A DNA stretch of 64,000 bases from JAEMQF01 sp049297615. Its GTDB lineage: Bacteria > Pseudomonadota > Gammaproteobacteria > Burkholderiales > Burkholderiaceae_C. A program made the translations under genes and the position numbers. Positions 53,101 to 60,776 of the stretch are shown piece by piece; the first letter of the stretch is position 1, and each line of letters opens with the position of its first letter. The stretch lies in the NCBI GenBank assembly GCA_049297615.1, contig JBAQUQ010000430.1, forward strand, positions 5,923 to 69,922, written 5' to 3'. The notes beneath the pieces are model-generated. The model saw only the letters and a list, made by a program, of their open reading frames with translations. It ran no database searches and was not told the DNA's origin.

Positions 53101-54267
53101 CCGGATCGTCTGAGCGTGCGCGCGCAGGAGCTGATCACCGGCGGGCGGCGCATCACCAGCCTGGTGGCCGGTATCTCGCGCGACCCGGGCCAATGGCGCG
53201 CCTCGCTCGACGCCGACCAACTCAGCGGTTATGTCGAATACCGGCCGCCTCGGTTCGCGGTGTCGCGATCGCCGGCCGTGCCGAGCGCGACGCCCTCGAC
53301 GGCAGTGCCCGGGCGCGTCTACGCGCGGCTGTCGCGGCTGTCCCTGCCCAAGAGCGATGTCGAGCAAATCGAGAGCATGCTCGACGAGCCGCCGAGCAGT
53401 GTGCCGGCGCTTGACATCATCGTCGAAGCTTTCGAGTTGCGCGGCAAACAGCTCGGCCGCGTCGAAATCGTCGCCACGAATCAGCTCGGCAGCGACGCAC
53501 GCGCATCGCGCGAGTGGCGCTTGTCGAAGTTCAGCATGACCACGCCCGAAGCCCAGCTCAGCGCCAGCGGCAACTGGTCGGCCGGCGGCGCCACGGCGCG
53601 CCGAGTCGAGATGGATTTCAAGCTGGACTTGCGCGACAGCGGTGCCTTCCTCGAACGGCTCGGCCTGGGCAAGGTGGTGCGCGGCGGCAAGGGTGTCCTG
53701 GCGGGCAAGGTGGCATGGCTGGGTTCACCGCTGACGCTCGACTTCGCGGCCATGAGCGGCCAGTTCAACGTGGCGGTGGAGGCCGGCCAGTTCCTCAAGG
53801 TCCACCCCGGCGCAGCGCGCCTGCTCGGCGTGCTGAGTCTGCAATCCCTGCCGCGCCGCTTGCTGCTGGACTTTCGCGACGTTTTCGAAGAAGGCTTTGC
53901 GTTCGACAGTTTCCGTGGCGACGTGCGCGTCGACAAGGGCGTGGCGCACACCAACAACCTGCGCATGGGCGGGGTGCAGGCGGTGGTGCTGATGGAGGGC
54001 AGCGCCGACCTCGGACGCGAAACGCAAGACCTGCGCATCGTCGTCGTTCCGGAAATCAACGCCGGTACCGCGTCCTTGGCCTATGCCGTGATCAACCCGG
54101 CGGTCGGTCTGGGCACCTTCCTCGCCCAGTTGTTCCTGCGCCGCCCCCTGAGCGAGGCGGGAACGCGCGAGTTTCACGTCACCGGGACCTGGATCGACCC
54201 GCAGGTGGAGCGCATCGAGCGCAATGCACAGGCGCCGGTCCCCGAATCCGCGCCGCAGCCACGATGA
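50131..54267 (+). CDS. YhdP-type AsmA-like protein (TIGR02099 family)
   Basis: The 1378-residue protein has one N-terminal membrane anchor (residues 42-66, RWLLRLLLWPVLLLWTLLALAW) and a huge periplasmic part of repeated beta segments. The C-terminus shows the conserved RLLGVLSLQSLPRRLLLDFRDVF-type block and MEGSADLGRETQDLRI VVVPEI stretch. YhdP, with TamB and YdbH, is thought to form bridges that carry phospholipids from the inner to the outer membrane. The nitrilase-like gene overlaps its stop by four bases, a common pairing in proteobacteria. ATG 50131 gives the family start. Confidence 0.93.
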   Translation: MPSTLPPLDEALPPRGMGRSDAAAADRAVDAAQNRRRRWLLRLLLWPVLLLWTLLALAWLALHWLILPHIEEWRAPIELRASAALGLPVQIGHIAVRSSGWVPALELRDVKLLDAQQRTALHLPRVAVAISPQSLLDLEVNFDQLLIEGAELDVRRSADGQIFVAGLALGGGAGEGRAGADWFLSQHEFAIRGGTLRWTDEQRNAPTLALTDVQFVMRNGLLTHDVRLDATPPPEWGERFSLTGRFTQPLMAPSSQWQRWSGRAYAELPRANLSPLRRHVALPFELNEGSGALRAWFELREGTLQAATFDVALNQLGLRLGSQVEELRIEQLRGRIDAQRDANGGSVSLERFSFVTTDGTHWPGGAVKLKWRQREGESPSGGEFSAQSLDLALLAQIASRVPLGAALHQLLAELEPEGSLSDLSARWDGPFDAPTRYQVNGQVSALAFAARSADEPDRVGRPGLRNASLSLAANENGGTARLAVRDGWLDLPGLFEEPRVQLDRLNADLEWRIAAAKVTLIVKKATLANADAIGEFEAKWNTGPGAQAFGRGGRWPGQIELTGQLGAGLAARAARYLPLGIPESTRRYVERAVKGGQLRRLDVRVKGDLWDFPYFDPATSGEFRLAATADDVSFAFLPSAPATPTEAAFVSPWPELARVSGELVIDRASLEVKGARAQLGSVAWSSVQGGIRSVVDQRVLVLSGTAHGQASEMLRIVNASPVGDWLLRSLSRATASGNAELELGLNIPLREPAKAEVKGSVRLAGNDVRISPDSPLLAAAKGRVDFSHKGFAVVGATATAYGGDLAFDGGVQADGALRFNGRGTASVEALRRASELGLLSSVAPQLSGTVAYRIGLNFVQGHPEINVTSDLVGLASDLPAPLRKTAEAALPMHYSTSLVRESLRPGQPLADTLVLELGSLLQVRYRRDISGKAPRVTSGAIGVGEAAPALSQGVVVNVNLGAVNLDAWEAVYRKLFGDAADAAVDDPGYGPDRLSVRAQELITGGRRITSLVAGISRDPGQWRASLDADQLSGYVEYRPPRFAVSRSPAVPSATPSTAVPGRVYARLSRLSLPKSDVEQIESMLDEPPSSVPALDIIVEAFELRGKQLGRVEIVATNQLGSDARASREWRLSKFSMTTPEAQLSASGNWSAGGATARRVEMDFKLDLRDSGAFLERLGLGKVVRGGKGVLAGKVAWLGSPLTLDFAAMSGQFNVAVEAGQFLKVHPGAARLLGVLSLQSLPRRLLLDFRDVFEEGFAFDSFRGDVRVDKGVAHTNNLRMGGVQAVVLMEGSADLGRETQDLRIVVVPEINAGTASLAYAVINPAVGLGTFLAQLFLRRPLSEAGTREFHVTGTWIDPQVERIERNAQAPVPESAPQPR

Positions 54268-55118
54268 GAATCGCCGCATTGCAGATGGTGTCGACGCCCG
54301 AGGTGGCGCGCAACCTCGAGGCCGCACGACGCCTGATCGCGCAAGCCGCAACGCAGGGTGCGCAACTCGTCGCCCTGCCTGAATACTTCTGCCTGATGGG
54401 GCGCACCGATCGCGACAAGCTCGAAGTCGCCGAGGCGCCAATGGGCCCGGTGGGCGCCGAAGCGCCGATCGGCAGCTCGGGCAGCACCGTGGGCGGGCCG
54501 ATCCAGCAGGCTTTGTCCGCTGCTGCGCGTGCGCACGGCGTGTGGCTGATCGGCGGCACGCTGCCGCTGCGTTGCGATGACCCGCAACGCGTGCGCAACA
54601 GCAGCTGCGTCTTCGCGCCCGACGGGGCCATGGCCGCACGTTATGACAAGATGCATTTGTTCGGCTTGGACAACGGCCGCGAGCGTTACGACGAAGCACG
54701 CGTGCTGCAAGCCGGCGCCGCGCCGGTGGCGGTGCAATGCGGCGCCTTGCGCGTCGGCCTGAGCGTGTGCTACGACCTGCGCTTTCCCGAGCTGTACCGT
54801 GCCCTGATGAACCCGCCCTGCGACCTGATCGCCGTGCCGTCGGCATTCACCTATACGACCGGCAGCGCGCATTGGGAGTTGCTGCTGCGCGCCCGCGCTG
54901 TCGAGAACCAAACCTATGTGATCGCCCCGGCGCAAGGCGGCACCCACGAGAACGCACGCCGCACCTGGGGCCACAGCATGATCGTCGACCCCTGGGGCGA
55001 GGTGCTGGGCGTGTTGGCCGAGGGCGAAGGCGTCGTGATCGCCGAAGTCGACAGTGCGCGTCTGGCGGCGGTGCGCAAGCTATTGCCCGCTCTCGAACAT
55101 CGGCGCATCGCAAGCTGA
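54264..55118 (+). CDS. Carbon-nitrogen hydrolase (nitrilase superfamily)
   Basis: The 284-residue enzyme has the Glu-Lys-Cys triad: Glu in LVALPEYFCLMG, Lys in RYDKMHLFGLD and Cys in GLSVCYDLRFPELYRAL. It belongs to the NIT1/NIT2-like branch, whose members hydrolyse omega-amides or deaminated glutathione. In bacteria it is often next to the YhdP gene. It is translationally coupled to YhdP (ATGA). The insert EAPIGSSGSTVGGPI replaces the usual short loop. Substrate not proven. Confidence 0.92.
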   Translation: MRIAALQMVSTPEVARNLEAARRLIAQAATQGAQLVALPEYFCLMGRTDRDKLEVAEAPMGPVGAEAPIGSSGSTVGGPIQQALSAAARAHGVWLIGGTLPLRCDDPQRVRNSSCVFAPDGAMAARYDKMHLFGLDNGRERYDEARVLQAGAAPVAVQCGALRVGLSVCYDLRFPELYRALMNPPCDLIAVPSAFTYTTGSAHWELLLRARAVENQTYVIAPAQGGTHENARRTWGHSMIVDPWGEVLGVLAEGEGVVIAEVDSARLAAVRKLLPALEHRRIAS

Positions 55119-55217
55119 GGCTTGGCCACGCGTCGCCTTGCGCATGGCTATGATGCGGCGCTCGCCGTGCCCGGACTGACACGCGCCGGCGTGTTCCCAC
55201 CCCGACAAAGGACCGAC

Positions 55218-55865
55218 ATGACCCGGACTCGAAGCTTCGCCGCCACCGCGGTCTGGACGCTGGCCATCCTGTGCGGCTCGGCAGGGGCGAGCCGGCCCCT
55301 CGGCGTTGACCACGCGAATATCGATGCCAAGGGCACCGGTCACGTCGAAGCCTGGGTCGCGCGCGAGGCCCGCAAGGCCGACGTATTGCATGTCGCGCCG
55401 GCTTTCTCGCCGTGGGAAGTGGTCGAGTTGTCCGCCCTGCTCTCGCGCAATCGCACCAGTTCAACCAGCTCGGCGGCCGCCCTGGCGCGCTTTCGAATCA
55501 CCGAGCCGCAAACATCCGGCTGCAATCTTCTGCTCGCGCTCGGCCATGAACACTTCAGCCCCGGCGGCAATCAGCCCTTCACCCACACCGCCGCGACCTG
55601 CAACCGGCGCGATTTCGCTCTGCACGCCACGCTCGGCGCCGCCAAGCCTTCGGGCAGGTCCAGCTTCGGGACCTGGGGCATCGCCCTGGAACATGACACC
55701 GGGACCTTCATCGCCCATGTCGAGTCGTTCGGCCAGGAGCATTCGAAGCCGACGTTTCAGCTCGGCGCGCGCAGGACGGTGGCCAAAGGCTGGCAGGTCG
55801 ACGGGACGCTGGGGCGCTTGGACGGCTTGACGATATTCAGCCTGGGAGCGAAGTTCTTGTTTTGA
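55218..55865 (+). CDS. Exported protein of unknown function, possible outer membrane barrel
   Basis: The 215-residue product starts with a clear signal peptide (AATAVWTLAILCGSAGA, cleavage near residue 23). The mature part has alternating polar/hydrophobic stretches (FALHATLGAA, GTWGIALEHDTG, FQLGARRTV, TLGRLDGLTIFSLGAKFLF) and ends in Phe, features of a small beta-barrel. Two Cys (near 100 and 125) could pair. I do not recognise a family. AAAGGA precedes ATG 55218, 99 bases after the nitrilase gene, so it may share or have its own promoter. Confidence 0.72.
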   Translation: MTRTRSFAATAVWTLAILCGSAGASRPLGVDHANIDAKGTGHVEAWVAREARKADVLHVAPAFSPWEVVELSALLSRNRTSSTSSAAALARFRITEPQTSGCNLLLALGHEHFSPGGNQPFTHTAATCNRRDFALHATLGAAKPSGRSSFGTWGIALEHDTGTFIAHVESFGQEHSKPTFQLGARRTVAKGWQVDGTLGRLDGLTIFSLGAKFLF

Positions 55866-55872
55866 ACGGCAC

Positions 55873-55892
55873 GGCACGGCGGCCGTCGTGCC
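55873..55892. terminator. Hairpin between convergent genes
   Basis: GGCACGGC (55873-55880) can pair with GCCGTCGTGCC (55882-55892, one G-U pair), filling the 27-bp gap between the exported-protein and KorB genes. It has no T-run. It could act as a two-way weak terminator. Confidence 0.35.
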
Positions 55893-56948
55893 TCAGGCCA
55901 GCTCCGCATTGATCGCCGCCAGCGCCGCCGCGCCCGGGCACAACTCGGCTTCGCCCAGGCGATTCAGCGGCGCCTGCACCGTCTTCAGATGCGCGTGCAG
56001 GTCCTGCGCCGCGGCGTTCACGTAGAGCAAGCCGGTCAGGATTTCGCCGCGCGCTTCGTGGGCGGCGATGTGGCTCATCGCCGCCAGGCGGTCCCCCGCG
56101 TCGTAGCCGCGCCCGAGTTTGCGCAGGCGCAGCACGCTGCCGTCGTGCTGGGTCACTTCGATCACTTCGCCCGGTGCGTACAGCGCCGTGATCGCATCGC
56201 GCGAGGCGATGAAGTCGACCCGGTTCACGGCTTCGTTGTGGGCGCGCACATAGTCGTAGCTCTTCGTGCTGCCGGCGTGGTTGTTGAACGCGACGCAGGG
56301 GCTGATGACGTCGATCAGGGCCGCGCCGTTGTGGCGCAACGCGCCTTTGAGCAAGGGGACGAGCTGTTCCTTGTCGCCCGAGAAACTGCGCGCCACGTAA
56401 CTCGCGCCCATTTGCAGGGCGAGCGAGACCAGGTCGATGGCGGTGTCGCTGTTGATTGCGCCCTTCTTGCTCTTGCTGCCGGCGTCGGCGGTGGCCGAAA
56501 ACTGGCCCTTGGTGAGGCCGTAGACGCCATTGTTCTCGACGATATAGGTCATGTTCACGCCGCGCCGCATGGCGTGCGCGAACTGGCCCAGGCCGATGGA
56601 GGCCGAATCGCCGTCACCCGAGACCCCCAGATACAAGAGCTCGCGGTTGGCCAGGTTCGCGCCGGTCAGCACCGAAGGCATGCGGCCATGCACGGTGTTG
56701 AAGCCGTGCGAGTTGCCGAGGAAGTAGTCGGGCGTCTTGGACGAACAACCGATGCCCGAGAGCTTGGCGACACGGTGCGGTTCGATCGCCAGCTCCCAGC
56801 ACGCCTGCACGAGGGCGGCGGAAATCGAATCGTGGCCGCAGCCGGCGCACAGCGTCGAGACCTTGCCTTCATAATCGCGCCGCGTCAGGCCCAGGGTGTT
56901 CTTCGGCAGGGTGGGGTGGTGAAGTTTCGGTTTGGCGATGTAGGTCAT
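55893..56948 (-). CDS. korB: 2-oxoacid:ferredoxin oxidoreductase, beta subunit
   Basis: The beta subunit binds thiamine diphosphate and a 4Fe-4S cluster. The 351-residue protein has the CAGCGHDSI motif (Cys34, Cys37) with Cys68 in GIGCSSKTP, and the TPP site GDGDSASIGLGQFAHAMRRG followed by ENNGVYGLTKGQFS. It overlaps the alpha gene by four bases. By similarity to KorB it likely handles 2-oxoglutarate, but a pyruvate or indolepyruvate substrate cannot be excluded. Confidence 0.93.
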   Translation of the reverse strand: MTYIAKPKLHHPTLPKNTLGLTRRDYEGKVSTLCAGCGHDSISAALVQACWELAIEPHRVAKLSGIGCSSKTPDYFLGNSHGFNTVHGRMPSVLTGANLANRELLYLGVSGDGDSASIGLGQFAHAMRRGVNMTYIVENNGVYGLTKGQFSATADAGSKSKKGAINSDTAIDLVSLALQMGASYVARSFSGDKEQLVPLLKGALRHNGAALIDVISPCVAFNNHAGSTKSYDYVRAHNEAVNRVDFIASRDAITALYAPGEVIEVTQHDGSVLRLRKLGRGYDAGDRLAAMSHIAAHEARGEILTGLLYVNAAAQDLHAHLKTVQAPLNRLGEAELCPGAAALAAINAELA

Positions 56949-58807
56949 GCCACCTTGCCTTTGCTGATCTTGCCGATGGGCTCGACATTGAAGCGCTTGA
57001 TGCGAGCCGAGATTTCTTCCGTGATGAAACGCGCCGTGATCGGCGTGCCGTCGAAGTGCAGCACGGCCTCCAACTTGGCCGGATTCACTTCCTGCTCGGT
57101 GATCAGCACCGTGCGCAACTGCGCGTCGCGGTTTTGCTCGATCACGAACAGGTGCGCGTGCGCGGCGATGAACCGATCGACCGCCTCGCTGAACGGGAAA
57201 GCGCGCAGCCTCAGCAGGTCCACATGCACGCCCAGGACGCGCAACGACTCGAACGCCTCGTTCATCGCCGGGCTTGTCGAGCCGTAGTAGATGACACCGA
57301 AGCGCGTGGCACGCGAGGCCTGGCGTTGCACCGGTTGCGGCACGAGCGTCTTGGCGGTTTCGAACTTCTTCAGCAGGCGCTCGACGTTGTACATGTAGTC
57401 GGGCCCGGCCTCCGAATAGCGCGCATAGGCGTCGCGCGTCGTGCCGCGCGTGAAGTAGGCGCCGCGCTCGGGGTGCGTGCCGGGCGTAGTGCGGTAGGCG
57501 ATGCCGTCGCCGTCAACGTCGAGGTAGCGGCCGAAATCCCGTCCGGCCTCCAGCTCCTCGAAGCCCATCACCTTGCCGCGGTCATAGCGCCGCGAATCGT
57601 CCCACTCGAGCGGCTCGCACAATCGGTGGTTCATGCCGATGTCCAGATCCGTCATCAGGAAGATCGGTGTCTGCAAGCGGTCGGCGAGGTCCAGGCACAA
57701 GGCAGCGAATTCGAAGCATTCGTGCGGGTCTTCGGGAAACAGCAACACGTGTTTGGTGTCGCCGTGTGACGCATAGGCACAGCTCAGCACATCGGCCTGT
57801 TGGGTGCGCGTGGGCATGCCGGTGGACGGACCGCCGCGCTGCACATTGATGATCGTCACCGGAATTTCAGCGAAGTAGGCCAAGCCGATGAATTCCGCCA
57901 TCAGCGAAATGCCGGGGCCCGAAGTGGCGGTGAACGCGCGCGCACCGTTCCAGCCCGCGCCGACGACGATGCCGATCGAGGCGATTTCGTCCTCGGCCTG
58001 CACGATGGCGAACTTGTTGCGTCCCGTGCTCTTCTCGACGCGCAGCCTGCCGCAGTATTTCTGGAAGGCCTCGGCGAGCGAGGACGAGGGCGTGATCGGG
58101 TACCAGGCGCACACCGTCGCGCCGCCGTAGAGGCAGCCCAGCGCCGCCGCCGCGTTGCCTTCGATGAAGATGCGCTTGCCCACCGCGTCGCGCCGCTCGA
58201 TCTTCAGGCCCAACGCGTCGTCGAAGTATTCGCGGCCGTGGTGCAGGCCCATCATGAAGGCGTCGAGATTGGGTTGAATCAATTTGGCCTTGCCCTTGTA
58301 CTGTTCGCCCAGCAGCGTGGCAATGACTTCGGGTTCGATGCCCAGCAGTGCGGCGAGCACGCCGACGTAGACAATGTTTTTCAGCAGCTGCCGCTCGCGC
58401 GGATCGGTGTAGCGCGTCGCGCACAGGTCGGTCAGCGGCACGCCGAGCACGTTCACGTCGGCGCGCAGCTTGGCCTGCGGCATCGGCTTGGAGCTGTCGT
58501 ACATCAGGTAGCCGCCGGGTTCGATCTCGGCGATGTCCTGGTCCCAGGTCTGCGGGTTCATCGCGACCATCAAGTCGCAGCCACCGCGCCGGCCCAGATA
58601 TCCGCGTTCATTGACGCGCACTTCGTACCAGGTCGGCAGGCCCTGGATATTGCTCGGGAAGATGTTGCGCGGGCTCACCGGTACACCCATGCGCAAAAGG
58701 CTGCGTGCGAACAGTTCGTTGCTCGACGCCGAGCCCGAGCCGTTGACGTTGGCGAACTTGACGACGAAGTCGTTGACGGCGCTGATGCGTTTCACAGGGC
58801 TCGTCAT
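56945..58807 (-). CDS. korA: 2-oxoacid:ferredoxin oxidoreductase, fused gamma-alpha subunit
   Basis: The 620-residue protein joins a gamma domain (residues 1 to about 200; ANVNGSGSASSNELFARSL) with an alpha domain (GNAAAALGCLYGGATVCAWYP, PSSSLAEAF, GPGISLMAEFIGLAYFAEIP, NVQRGGPSTGMPTRTQQ). The gamma-alpha fusion is usual for Kor enzymes. It starts three bases after the GltD-like gene stop, so the three genes form one operon. The complex makes acyl-CoA from a 2-oxoacid and reduces ferredoxin. Confidence 0.93.
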   Translation of the reverse strand: MTSPVKRISAVNDFVVKFANVNGSGSASSNELFARSLLRMGVPVSPRNIFPSNIQGLPTWYEVRVNERGYLGRRGGCDLMVAMNPQTWDQDIAEIEPGGYLMYDSSKPMPQAKLRADVNVLGVPLTDLCATRYTDPRERQLLKNIVYVGVLAALLGIEPEVIATLLGEQYKGKAKLIQPNLDAFMMGLHHGREYFDDALGLKIERRDAVGKRIFIEGNAAAALGCLYGGATVCAWYPITPSSSLAEAFQKYCGRLRVEKSTGRNKFAIVQAEDEIASIGIVVGAGWNGARAFTATSGPGISLMAEFIGLAYFAEIPVTIINVQRGGPSTGMPTRTQQADVLSCAYASHGDTKHVLLFPEDPHECFEFAALCLDLADRLQTPIFLMTDLDIGMNHRLCEPLEWDDSRRYDRGKVMGFEELEAGRDFGRYLDVDGDGIAYRTTPGTHPERGAYFTRGTTRDAYARYSEAGPDYMYNVERLLKKFETAKTLVPQPVQRQASRATRFGVIYYGSTSPAMNEAFESLRVLGVHVDLLRLRAFPFSEAVDRFIAAHAHLFVIEQNRDAQLRTVLITEQEVNPAKLEAVLHFDGTPITARFITEEISARIKRFNVEPIGKISKGKVA

Positions 58808-58810
58808 GGC

Positions 58811-60691
58811 TCAGGCCGCTTGCTTGTGCACGGCGCGTTGCGGGCTGCGGCAGCCACGCCCGGCGTGCGTCAAGTCGATCAGGAATTTCTGCATGTCCCA
58901 GGCTCCCGTGGGGCAACGTTCGGCGCAAAGGCCGCAGTGCAGGCAAACGTCTTCGTCCTTCACCATCACGCGGCCGGTCTTGAGGACGTCCGACACGTAC
59001 AAGGCCTGATCCGTGTGGCGCGCCGGCGCACGCAGCCGGGTGCGCAACTCGGCCTCGTCGCCGTTGGCGGTGAAGCTGATGCAATCGGTCGGGCAAATGT
59101 CGACGCAGGCGTCGCACTCGATGCACTGGCCGGTGGAAAACACGGTCTGCACATCGCAGTTCAGGCAGCGCTGCGCTTCTTTCCAGGCGGTGGCCGCATC
59201 GAAGCCGAGTTCGACCTCGACCTTGATGTTGCGCAGCACCTGGTTCACGTCGCGCCACGGCACCTTGTGGCGCAGATCGGGCGTGACGGCGTTGTCGTAG
59301 CTCCATTCGTGGATGCCCATCTTCTGCGACACCAGGGTCACGCCGGGCGCCGGGCGCTCGTGCACGTCCTCGCCGTGCAGGAATTTGTCGATCGAAATCG
59401 CCGCCGCGTGGCCTTGCGCGACAGCCCAGATGATGTTCTTCGGGCCGAGCGCGGCATCGCCCCCGAAGAACACCTGCGGCAGGCTGGCTTGCAGCGTCAC
59501 GTCGTCGATCACCGGCATTCCCGATCCGTTGAAAACGATGCCGCAGTCGCGCTCGATCCACGGAAACGCGTTCTCCTGGCCCACCGCGACCAACACTTCG
59601 TCGCAATCGAATTGCTGCTCCGGTTCGCCGGTGGGGACGAGTTGGCGGCGCCCTTGCGCGTCGCGCTGCGCGCGCACTTTCTCGAACTTCATGCCGACGA
59701 GCTTGCCGTTGTCATGCAGGAAGGCGCGCGGCACCAGGCAATCGAGGATCGGAATGCCTTCGTGCTGTGCATCTTCCTTTTCCCACGGCGAGGCCTTCAT
59801 TTCTTCGAAAGGCGAGCGCACGATCACCTTCACGTCTTCGCCGCCGAGGCGCTTGGCGCTGCGGCAGCAGTCCATCGCCGTATTGCCCCCGCCGAGCACG
59901 AGGGTGCGTTTGCCGATATGCGTGGTGTGGCCGAACGAGACCGACGCCAACCAGTCGATGCCGATGTGGATGTGCGAACCCGCCTCGGCGCGACCGGGAA
60001 GCGACAGATCGCGGCCGCGCGGCGCACCGCAGCCGACGAACACGGCGTCCCAGTTTTCGCCGAGCAAGCGCTGCATCGAGTCGATTCGGGTGGCGCCGCG
60101 GAACTCGACACCGAGCCGCAGCACATAGCCCGTCTCTTCGTCGATCACCTCTTCGGGCAGGCGAAAGCGCGGAATCTGCGAGCGGATCATGCCCCCGGCA
60201 CGCGCATCGCTGTCGAACACGGTGACTTGGTAGCCCAGCGGTGCGAGGTCGCGCGCCACGGTGAGCGCTGCCGGTCCGGCACCGACGCAGGCGATGCGTT
60301 TGCCGTTCTTCACTTGCGCCAGACGCGGCAAGCGCTCGGAGATATCACCCTTCAAATCGGCAGCAACGCGTTTGAGGCGGCAGATGGCCACGGGCTCAGG
60401 ATGCTGCGCTTGCGCTTCCTCGACGCGGCCGCGGCGGCACGCCGGCTCGCAGGGCCGGTCGCAGGTACGCCCGAGGATGCCGGGAAACACGTTCGACGAC
60501 CAGTTGACCATGTAGGCGTCGGCGTAACGCCCCGCGGCGATGAGGCGGATGTATTCGGGAACGGGGGTGTGCGCCGGGCACGCCCATTGACAGTCGACTA
60601 CTTTGTGGAAGTAGTCGGGTTGCTGGATGTCGGTGGCTCGCAAACTTTCCCCCTCGATGGCCTTCTTCGGTCGCGCGATCCTAGACACCAC
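58811..60691 (-). CDS. GltD-like NAD(P)H flavoprotein with two 4Fe-4S clusters
   Basis: About 626 residues. The N-terminus has a cysteine-rich Fe-S domain (DCQWACPAHTPVPEY, GRTCDRPCEPACRRG), then FAD (IACVGAGPAALTVARDL) and NAD(P) (TLVLGGGNTAMDCCRSAKR) Rossmann sites as in glutamate synthase small subunit, and two ferredoxin motifs (CIECDACVDICPTDC and CLHCGLCAERCPTGA) near the end. Start taken as GTG 60691 (or 60688), giving the family N-terminus VSRIARPKKAIEGESL. Together with KorAB it probably passes electrons between ferredoxin and NAD(P). It is not likely to be glutamate synthase: no GltB large subunit is adjacent. Confidence 0.88.
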   Translation of the reverse strand: MVSRIARPKKAIEGESLRATDIQQPDYFHKVVDCQWACPAHTPVPEYIRLIAAGRYADAYMVNWSSNVFPGILGRTCDRPCEPACRRGRVEEAQAQHPEPVAICRLKRVAADLKGDISERLPRLAQVKNGKRIACVGAGPAALTVARDLAPLGYQVTVFDSDARAGGMIRSQIPRFRLPEEVIDEETGYVLRLGVEFRGATRIDSMQRLLGENWDAVFVGCGAPRGRDLSLPGRAEAGSHIHIGIDWLASVSFGHTTHIGKRTLVLGGGNTAMDCCRSAKRLGGEDVKVIVRSPFEEMKASPWEKEDAQHEGIPILDCLVPRAFLHDNGKLVGMKFEKVRAQRDAQGRRQLVPTGEPEQQFDCDEVLVAVGQENAFPWIERDCGIVFNGSGMPVIDDVTLQASLPQVFFGGDAALGPKNIIWAVAQGHAAAISIDKFLHGEDVHERPAPGVTLVSQKMGIHEWSYDNAVTPDLRHKVPWRDVNQVLRNIKVEVELGFDAATAWKEAQRCLNCDVQTVFSTGQCIECDACVDICPTDCISFTANGDEAELRTRLRAPARHTDQALYVSDVLKTGRVMVKDEDVCLHCGLCAERCPTGAWDMQKFLIDLTHAGRGCRSPQRAVHKQAA

Positions 60692-60776
60692 GCCGGGCCA
60701 CGGAAGCCGGAATTGCAGGAGTTTAATCGGCCATATCGCGCGATCGCCCCATTCCACGCGATGCGCGAAGGGGCTT

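Noticed and set aside
58811..60691. Glutamate synthase small subunit (gltD)
   Set aside because: The flavin and NAD(P) domains are GltD-like, but two extra ferredoxin motifs and the Kor neighbours point to a different electron-transfer role.
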